A stretch of DNA of 11,492 bases from Candidatus Mediterraneibacter gallistercoris (GTDB taxonomy: Bacteria > Bacillota_A > Clostridia > Lachnospirales > Lachnospiraceae), in the NCBI GenBank assembly GCA_019119745.1, contig DWWI01000022.1, forward strand, positions 1 to 11,492. The letters are read 5' to 3'. The notes below the pieces were generated by a model. That model saw only the letters and a program-made list of their open reading frames with translations, searched no databases and was not told the DNA's origin. Numbering within the stretch: the first letter of the stretch is position 1; each line of letters starts with the position of its first letter. A program made the translations under genes and the position numbers. Shown piece by piece: positions 6,888 to 11,492 of the stretch.

Positions 6888-6903
6888 CCTCTCTCCTGCG
6901 CTT
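6873..6903. terminator. hairpin between convergent genes, possible weak terminator
   Basis: AAGCGCAG (6873-6880) pairs with CTGCGCTT (6896-6903) across a 15-base loop. It overlaps the PHP stop codon and lies just past the end of the convergent kinase gene. Neither strand shows a strong U-run, so it may end transcription poorly or only mark the operon ends. Confidence 0.35.
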
Positions 6904-6923
6904 CTGTATATCGGATCCTTTAT

Positions 6924-9110
6924 TCATTTAAACCGGTAGCCCACCCCCACTTCTGTAATGATATGCTGCGGCTGGGACGGATTCTTCTCGATTTTTCTTC
7001 GAAGAGTCGCCATGAACACCCGCAGGGTTCCCGCCTCCACTCCTTCCGCATATCCCCACACTTCTTTTAAGATATAATGGTGGGTCAGGACTTTCCCTCT
7101 GTTCGCGATCAGAAGAAGCAGGATCTTATATTCGATCGGGGTGAGATGGACTTCCTTTCCGTTCACCTCCACGCGCCTCTTCTCATAGTCCACCATCAGG
7201 CCGCCGTCCAGAAAACACGAATCCTGATCCGCCGCCCGGTTTTCCTTTTTTCTTAAAGCAGCGCGGATCCTTGCCAGAAGCTCCCCCATATAAAACGGTT
7301 TTGTGACATAGTCGTCCGCTCCTGCATCCAACAGGCGTATCTTCTCCGGTTCCTCCTGCCTTGCCGACACGACGATAATCGGAGTAAAAGCAATCTCACG
7401 GATGTTTCTGACCACGTCAAGGCCATCGCCGTCCGGCAATCCCAAATCCAGTATCACCAGATCCGGTCGGTTGGCATAGAAGAGGCTTAACGCTTCTTTT
7501 ACTGTCTTTGCCGTCCAGAACGTATAGTTTTCTTCTTTCAGGCTCATTGATATAAAATGAATAATGTATTTGTCATCCTCAACGATCAGTATGGTCTGCT
7601 TCTCTTCCATCCCAGTCTGTTCCCCGTATTCTTCCTCCATTCCGACAGGCTGTCCCGCAGGCTGTGCGCTCAGCCAAAAGACAAATCTGGCACCGCCCTC
7701 CGGCCGGTTCTCCGCACAGATCTCTCCTCCATGGGCCTTTACGACTTCTCTGCATATAGCAAGTCCCAGTCCCATTCCATGCTTCTGGTCGGGTCCCCGG
7801 CCTGCAAGAGAGACAAATTCTCCGAAGATCGTCTCCTCCTGTCCCGGCTCGATCCCCGGCCCGTTATCCTCTACAACAAAGTACACCCTGCCGTCCTGAT
7901 ATGACACATTCAGCCGGATCACCCCGTTTTCTTTCGTATGTTTTACCGCATTGTCCAGCAGGTTTACCAGTACCTGAACGATAAGCCTTGCGTCCACATC
8001 CGCAATCAGCACTTCTTCGGGTACTGAATCCTTAAACTTCCTGTGTTCCCTGAGCCCACTCACATGACTCTCCGCTTCATAGACAAGATCTTCCACTACT
8101 TCTTCTCTCCTGCTGATAAAACCTGTGCCGCTCTCGATCTTCGTCATGCTCAAGATATTCTCCATAGTGCGGGTCAGCCACATGCTCTGTTCCCGGATGT
8201 CCCTTACAAGTTCGTCCTGCTCTTCAGGCTCCGTCACATGGCGCTGTATAATCAGATCACAGTCCCCTATGATCCCCGTCAGCGGTGTCCGGAAGTCGTG
8301 GGAAATACTGCGCAGCATACTGCTTTTCAAGTGTTCCCTCTCCACCTGAAGCTTCGTCTTCTCCTGTTTTTCATAGATCCGCTCGCGGTCGAGGGCAATT
8401 CCCATCTGCCCTGCCACCGCGCGTATGAAGATTTCCTGCTCCGCGCTGATCCCACGGTCTCTCGTAAAGATAACAATCTCTCCCGAATTGCAGGTAATGC
8501 CGCCAATCGGGAACAGAAGGGCACCCTCTGTGCCCGGCTGGTCATCCCTGCCGCGTTCATCCAGCCTGACGGCAGCATCATAGCCGGTATTTTCTTTGAT
8601 ATAAGAAAGCCCGAGAGCCGTGATCTGTTCCGTTCCCGTGACATTGATGAAACGTTCCGAGAGTTCCGACATGCGCCGGGCCGTCCTCTCATTTTCTTCC
8701 GCGATTTCTACCTGTCTGCGGAAACGTGCCGTCATAGCCGACGAGATAAACGATATGATTAGGAAAAAGATCATCAGCGCCACATCGTCCGGATTCATGA
8801 TTGCAAATGTATGGACCGGTACGGTGAAGAAATAATTGAAAATCAGCACACTCGCCACCGCGCCGATCACACCGTACTCATATCCCGCCGTAAAGGCGCC
8901 GGTCAGAATCACACCGATCAGCAGGACCATGAGGATATTTTCTTTCATAACACCGGCGCGGTTCAGATACAAACCGATAAGACCTGCCACCAGTACAATC
9001 GCCGCCGTCCGTCCCAGATAGATAAACCGCTCTCTGTACATGATCTTCTTTATCCATCCGTTTATCTTTTCCATCTGTCCCATTCTCCCCGTACGATACT
9101 TTTTCTCCAT
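6924..9110 (-). CDS. KdpD-like sensor histidine kinase fused to a KdpE/OmpR-type response regulator
   Basis: The single 728-codon frame encodes a complete two-component pathway. Numbering from 9110: four membrane segments (about 31-49, 58-76, 80-97, 108-125) form a DUF4118 block; a GAF-like region covers 150-240; HisKA has the phosphoacceptor H271 in SISHDFRTP; HATPase has NLLDN (N386), DNGPGI (415-420) and GMGLGL (445-450). A receiver starts near 503 (E511, D512, D513; phosphoacceptor D555; K604), and a winged-helix DNA-binding domain spans about 630-728. The large KdpD N-terminal sensor and Usp domains of classical KdpD are absent. Kinase and regulator are normally separate genes; here a 20-residue acidic linker joins them, with M501 (7610) where a free KdpE would begin. 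ATG 9110 has no ribosome binding site; ATG 9074 has GGGGAG (9085-9090) at 10 bases and fits the promoter better. No kdpFABC genes are in the window. Confidence 0.9.
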   Translation of the reverse strand: MEKKYRTGRMGQMEKINGWIKKIMYRERFIYLGRTAAIVLVAGLIGLYLNRAGVMKENILMVLLIGVILTGAFTAGYEYGVIGAVASVLIFNYFFTVPVHTFAIMNPDDVALMIFFLIISFISSAMTARFRRQVEIAEENERTARRMSELSERFINVTGTEQITALGLSYIKENTGYDAAVRLDERGRDDQPGTEGALLFPIGGITCNSGEIVIFTRDRGISAEQEIFIRAVAGQMGIALDRERIYEKQEKTKLQVEREHLKSSMLRSISHDFRTPLTGIIGDCDLIIQRHVTEPEEQDELVRDIREQSMWLTRTMENILSMTKIESGTGFISRREEVVEDLVYEAESHVSGLREHRKFKDSVPEEVLIADVDARLIVQVLVNLLDNAVKHTKENGVIRLNVSYQDGRVYFVVEDNGPGIEPGQEETIFGEFVSLAGRGPDQKHGMGLGLAICREVVKAHGGEICAENRPEGGARFVFWLSAQPAGQPVGMEEEYGEQTGMEEKQTILIVEDDKYIIHFISMSLKEENYTFWTAKTVKEALSLFYANRPDLVILDLGLPDGDGLDVVRNIREIAFTPIIVVSARQEEPEKIRLLDAGADDYVTKPFYMGELLARIRAALRKKENRAADQDSCFLDGGLMVDYEKRRVEVNGKEVHLTPIEYKILLLLIANRGKVLTHHYILKEVWGYAEGVEAGTLRVFMATLRRKIEKNPSQPQHIITEVGVGYRFK

Positions 9111-9113
9111 CTG

Positions 9114-9142
9114 ATATTATCACTTTGATGCAGATTTGACAA
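9114..9142 (-). promoter_or_regulatory. candidate promoter for the kinase-regulator fusion gene
   Basis: On the minus strand TTGTCA (plus 9137-9142) is followed by TAATAT (plus 9114-9119) at 17 bases, or by GATAAT (plus 9116-9121) at 15 bases. Transcription would begin near 9105-9109, inside or at the 9110 ATG, which argues for translation from the ATG at 9074. Confidence 0.5.
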
Positions 9143-9210
9143 TGCGCTTCTTTGCCGCACAATGGAGAGCATTTCAACCTCACTCATAAGTTCTATTTAA
9201 ATCCTTTTTT

Positions 9211-9251
9211 AAAAACAGCCCCTCAGGGAATTTACCCCGAGAGGCTGTTTT
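9211..9251 (-). terminator. intrinsic terminator downstream of the small membrane protein gene
   Basis: A 17-position stem (9212-9228 with 9235-9251, two mismatches) closes a 6-base loop. The core is AACAGCC / GGCTGTT. Read on the minus strand the stem ends in TTTTT, the expected U-run; on the plus strand it ends in TTTT, so it may work both ways. It separates the small gene from the kinase gene. Confidence 0.85.
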
Positions 9252-9281
9252 GCGTCTTAGATTATATATAATTTTACTTGC

Positions 9282-9461
9282 TTAAACAGCTCTCTTTTCC
9301 TGCTCTTCCTTTATCCGGTCGATATATGCATACGTCTTTCTAACAATTCCGGCTTTTTCTTCACGGCTGCGTTTAATAAAACCGTCCACTTTGCGCATTA
9401 CCCATAATCCGTATGTTCCACCTGCAATCATGAGCAGGAATAATAACAAATCTTTCAACAT
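9282..9461 (-). CDS. small single-helix membrane protein of unknown function
   Basis: A 59-residue protein I do not recognise by family. Residues about 4-25 (KDLLLFLLMIAGGTYGLWVM) form one strong hydrophobic helix, probably a membrane anchor. The rest is a basic, charged cytoplasmic helix (RKVDGFIKRSREEKAG ... IKEEQEKRAV) with coiled-coil character. The start is ATG at 9459-9461, with AGAGGG at 8 bases upstream; a GTG at 9470 is in frame but lies within that site. A strong intrinsic terminator follows at 9211-9251, so it is a stand-alone transcript. Small anchored proteins of this shape often modulate a membrane kinase or transporter, and the kinase gene lies next downstream, but no link is shown. 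Confidence 0.75.
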   Translation of the reverse strand: MLKDLLLFLLMIAGGTYGLWVMRKVDGFIKRSREEKAGIVRKTYAYIDRIKEEQEKRAV

Positions 9462-9470
9462 ATTGATCAC

Positions 9471-9895
9471 CCTCTTTTCTTATCTTTATCATAATCTTTC
9501 TCATATTAAGAGAGTGATAATATCCACCGTACAATTGTTTAGATTTTGTTTAGATGCATCTTCATTCAGCAGTTTCCCGTATATACATATTTCAAATACT
9601 TCCCTGCCGCATCTCGAAGCTGCTATACCTCTTTCACATCCGTGCCCTTCCGGTCCGTCATCCTGTATCTCGGGAAAAACCTTGTCACATTGAGTACAAT
9701 TTCGAAACTCACGGATACAATCGAATCCAGCGCAAGAGCTGTCACTATTCCGTAATTATCACAGATGATTTCTTCTTTTTCATTCTTTCTCACTATGCAT
9801 CTGCCGTACTGATTTTCCGTTAATCTTCAGTAATATAGACAAACCGTGCAAACGACTGCTGTCCCCCTGCTTTCCCAACCATCTACTGCTGTTCG
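9471..9895. other. gene-poor stretch of about 425 bases
   Basis: I see no intact gene. Reading frames on both strands are short, lack ribosome binding sites and carry no recognisable motifs. It holds the direct repeat at 9535-9555. A short minus-strand frame ending at 9823 reads like a decayed C-terminus. Most of it looks like decaying DNA next to the remnants at 9896-10430, with the leader of the small membrane protein gene at its left end. Confidence 0.6.
9535..9555. repeat. 11-bp-period direct repeat TTGTTTAGAT
   Basis: TTGTTTAGAT occurs at 9535-9544 and 9546-9555, one helical turn apart, about 75-95 bases upstream of the small membrane protein gene. This spacing is typical of sites bound by OmpR/PhoB-type regulators as head-to-tail dimers, and such a regulator is encoded nearby. 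I could not find a convincing promoter beside it. Confidence 0.45.
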
Positions 9896-10136
9896 AGAGA
9901 CCATCGTTTCGTGATCTAGACTTTTATCCCGCTCTCCCACTGTTCCCGCAGGGATATCTCTTGCTTCCCCCTTCCGACAGAGCATCCACGCGAACTCTGT
10001 GGCATAACCCGCCTGAAATTCTACCTGAGACGCACGGAACCGACAGAATTTTCCCTTTGACCCGCTGCCCGGGGAAATATGGAAATAGTCCGCATACATC
10101 ACGGAATGGGTAGAAACCACAATCACCGTATCCGGC
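9896..10136 (-). pseudogene. remnant of an AmmeMemoRadiSam/LigB-type dioxygenase-like gene
   Basis: The minus-strand frame here reads PDTVIVVSTHSVMYADYFH, then ISPGSGSKGKFCRFRASQ, and near the end AGTVGERDKSLDHETMV. From memory of the family this matches the LigB-like domain of AmmeMemoRadiSam system proteins, with an SPHSVMYADYFHISPG-type motif early in the protein and a GERD...LDHGTMVP motif further on. The N-terminal 40 or so residues and everything after DHETMV are missing. Motif positions are altered: P to T before HSV, and G to E in DHGTM. It has no start or ribosome binding site of its own and is joined at its 5' side to an aldo/keto reductase fragment in another frame. I regard it as a non-functional relic; the family call rests on motif recall only. 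Confidence 0.6.
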
Positions 10137-10430
10137 TCCGGTCCGATCCAGTGAAGTATAGAACATCTGCTGTACTTCTTCCTTGCTCTCCGCTCCCGCC
10201 CATACTGGCACTTTCGTAGCAAATAGGAAACTCTCCCTCGGGTAACGATCGACCAGCGCGACTTTTGCTGCCTTTTCCGACTCTCCGTCATTATAGCCGT
10301 ATGCTGTGCCAAAATATCGAAATCCTGCTTCCATAAAGCGGTCTGCTATTTCTTTTGTCTTCTCAATATCTATCACATCGCCGTCCATGGAAAGCCGCAT
10401 CAGTCCGAATCCAGACTTGGGTCTCCCGGC
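10128..10430 (-). pseudogene. aldo/keto reductase N-terminal remnant
   Basis: About 97 residues match the start of a clostridial aldo/keto reductase. GFGLMRL and SMDGDVIDIEKTKE are the first strand and helix, FMEAGFRYFGTAYGY covers the active-site strand, and FLFATKVPVW holds the conserved lysine. The match stops at TSLDRTGAGY, after which the usual F-D-x-Y-L-L-H segment with the active-site histidine is missing. The active-site aspartate of F-D-T-A is glycine here (FGTA), so even the retained part would be inactive. No start codon or ribosome binding site sits at the expected place; the only upstream ATG lies inside the putP terminator. At 10128-10136 it fuses to the LigB-type remnant. It is a truncated pseudogene. 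Confidence 0.8.
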
Positions 10431-10450
10431 TTTTCCCCGCCGCCAGTACA

Positions 10451-10483
10451 AAAAACAAGGCAACAGTTTCGGCAACTGCTGCC
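10451..10483 (-). terminator. intrinsic terminator of the symporter gene
   Basis: On the minus strand GGCAGCAGTT pairs with AACTGTTGCC (one G-U pair) across a 5-base loop, followed by TTGTTTTTTG. It begins 17 bases past the symporter stop codon and ends that transcript before the pseudogene remnants. Confidence 0.88.
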
Positions 10484-10499
10484 CTGTATCAGGTCTTGT

Positions 10500-11492
10500 T
10501 TATTTTCTTCCCATCGCTTTTACTTCTTCAAATTCTCTCCCGATTTCCTCTGACGGCTTCGGTGATAACAGTGATACCACTACAATGCACAGGCAGGAGA
10601 AGATAAATGCCGGGAGCAGTTCGTAGATATCCCAGATGCCGCCCAGCGGACGCACAAGCAGGTTCCACACGAATACCATTCCGGCACCGCCGAGCATACC
10701 GGCAATCGCACCGGCTCTTGTGGTTCTCTTCCAGAACAGGCTGAAGAGCATCAGCGGTCCGAATGTTGCGCCGAATCCGGCCCATGCAAAGCTGACGATC
10801 GTAAAGATAACGCTGTTCTCATCCAATGCAATGATGATCGCTATAACTGCGATCAGGAGCAGCGTCAGTCTGGAGATATTGAGCACTTCACGGTCAGAAG
10901 CCTTCTTGCGGAACAGCCCCTGATAGATATTCTTTGCAAATGCGGACGCTGCGATAAGCAGATACGAATCAGAAGAACTGATCGTCGCCGCAAGAATCCC
11001 GGCCATCACAAAACCTGCGATCAGCGGAGGAAGCAGATTTGTTGACAGAAGGATGAACACGTTCTCCGCGTCTGCCGAGGTCGTCAGCGCCGTCGGATAG
11101 AGGGCGCGCCCCATTACACCGATAAATACAGCAATCGTAAGCGAGATCAGCACCCATACCGTCGCAATACGGCGGGAGCGGGTGAGCTCGTCTTCATGAC
11201 GGATCGCCATAAATCTCAGAAGGACCTGCGGAACTCCGAAGTATCCGAGTCCCCATGCCAGCATGGATACGACAGAAATAATCCCGTAAGGAGCAGCCTC
11301 CCCGAACAGCGGGACCCCGTTTGCCGCCTGCTGTACACCGTCTACAGTCTGAGGCGTTGCCATGCCGAAGAATTCAAGGAATCCCGGAATGTCTTTCACA
11401 TTGTCGATCACCGCACCGAGGCCGCCTGCCGCATAAGTTCCCACGAGCACGATCACGCCCAGCGCAATGATCATTACGATGGCCTGCATAAA
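10500..11492 (-). CDS. putP: PutP-type sodium/proline symporter, C-terminal part (5' end beyond window)
   Basis: This is a secondary transporter of the sodium:solute symporter family, which brings proline into the cell with Na+. The 330 visible residues run from the window edge (frame open, F before the first M at 11489) to TAA at 10500. GYFGVPQVLLRFMAI followed by a basic RHEDELTRSRRIATVW loop is the family's most recognisable stretch. ATISSSDSYLLIAASAFAKNIY carries the helix that contributes to the Na+ site. About eight or nine hydrophobic segments follow the usual order. PutP proteins are about 500 residues, so about 170 N-terminal residues are missing. A strong terminator lies just past the stop. 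No frameshift is seen. A related pantothenate or other SSS-family substrate is possible, but the sequence is close to PutP. Confidence 0.92.
   Translation of the reverse strand, partial: FMQAIVMIIALGVIVLVGTYAAGGLGAVIDNVKDIPGFLEFFGMATPQTVDGVQQAANGVPLFGEAAPYGIISVVSMLAWGLGYFGVPQVLLRFMAIRHEDELTRSRRIATVWVLISLTIAVFIGVMGRALYPTALTTSADAENVFILLSTNLLPPLIAGFVMAGILAATISSSDSYLLIAASAFAKNIYQGLFRKKASDREVLNISRLTLLLIAVIAIIIALDENSVIFTIVSFAWAGFGATFGPLMLFSLFWKRTTRAGAIAGMLGGAGMVFVWNLLVRPLGGIWDIYELLPAFIFSCLCIVVVSLLSPKPSEEIGREFEEVKAMGRK

Noticed and set aside
8043..8762. A 239-codon plus-strand frame
   Set aside because: It is antisense to the HisKA/GAF part of the kinase fusion, whose motifs are unmistakable; the frame has no motif or ribosome binding site.
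9391..9823. Three overlapping plus-strand frames of 69-100 codons
   Set aside because: They have skewed composition rich in S, F and H, no ribosome binding site and no domain; one overlaps the real small membrane protein gene.
9820..9895. A frame ending in FARFVYITED with a stop at about 9821 as the C-terminus of another decayed gene
   Set aside because: About 17 residues are too few to assign to a family, and a stop lies just upstream in the same frame.
10500..11492. Symporter gene as a truncated pseudogene
   Set aside because: The frame is open to the window edge with no defects; it is cut by the window, not by mutation.
1..11492. CRISPR arrays, tRNA or rRNA genes, insertion sequences, phage genes
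   Set aside because: No regularly spaced repeats, cloverleaf or rRNA-like segments, transposase motifs or terminal inverted repeats were seen on reading both strands.

Overview
The window reads as a chromosomal segment of an anaerobic, fermentative Firmicute, most likely a Lachnospiraceae-type gut clostridium. The reasons are the roughly balanced base composition, strong AGGAGG-type ribosome binding sites, clostridial hydrogenase genes and a DUF4118-type sensor kinase. The species cannot be named from the sequence.

Left part (1-6887) is a divergent hydrogen-metabolism locus. On the minus strand, reading leftwards from about 3279, are a NuoE/HydC-type [2Fe-2S] subunit, a GHKL ATP-binding protein, a small (2Fe-2S) ferredoxin-domain protein and a NuoF/HydB-type flavoprotein that runs off the left edge. 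The hydrogenase catalytic subunit expected next lies outside the window. On the plus strand, from 3569, are a DRTGG-type protein, an RsbW-like ATPase, an [FeFe]-hydrogenase-like protein with sensory-type active-site substitutions, a second DRTGG-type protein and a PHP-domain protein. The first two plus-strand genes abut, the hydrogenase gene follows closely, and the last two genes overlap, so this looks like one operon. The 289-base region between the arms holds two back-to-back promoter candidates. Between them sits a repeat array: a 10-bp direct repeat with a 31-bp period flanking a GTAAT-N5-ATTAC palindrome. My reading is that the plus arm is an H2 or redox sensing and signalling module, and that it controls or tunes the bifurcating-type hydrogenase encoded by the minus arm. 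The gene identities are well supported; the regulatory link is inference.

Middle part (6888-9470) holds a convergent 728-codon gene that fuses a KdpD-like membrane histidine kinase (DUF4118, GAF, HisKA, HATPase) to a complete KdpE/OmpR-type response regulator. It has a candidate promoter, which suggests a start downstream of the longest frame. A strong intrinsic terminator and a 59-residue one-helix membrane protein gene lie upstream of it.

Right part (9471-11492) is partly decayed. About 420 bases hold no intact gene but carry an 11-bp-period direct repeat. Next comes a chimera of two gene remnants, an aldo/keto reductase N-terminus joined at a 9-base sequence to a piece of an AmmeMemoRadiSam/LigB-type dioxygenase-like gene. 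At the right edge, after a clear terminator, is the C-terminal part of a PutP-type sodium/proline symporter gene whose start lies beyond the window.
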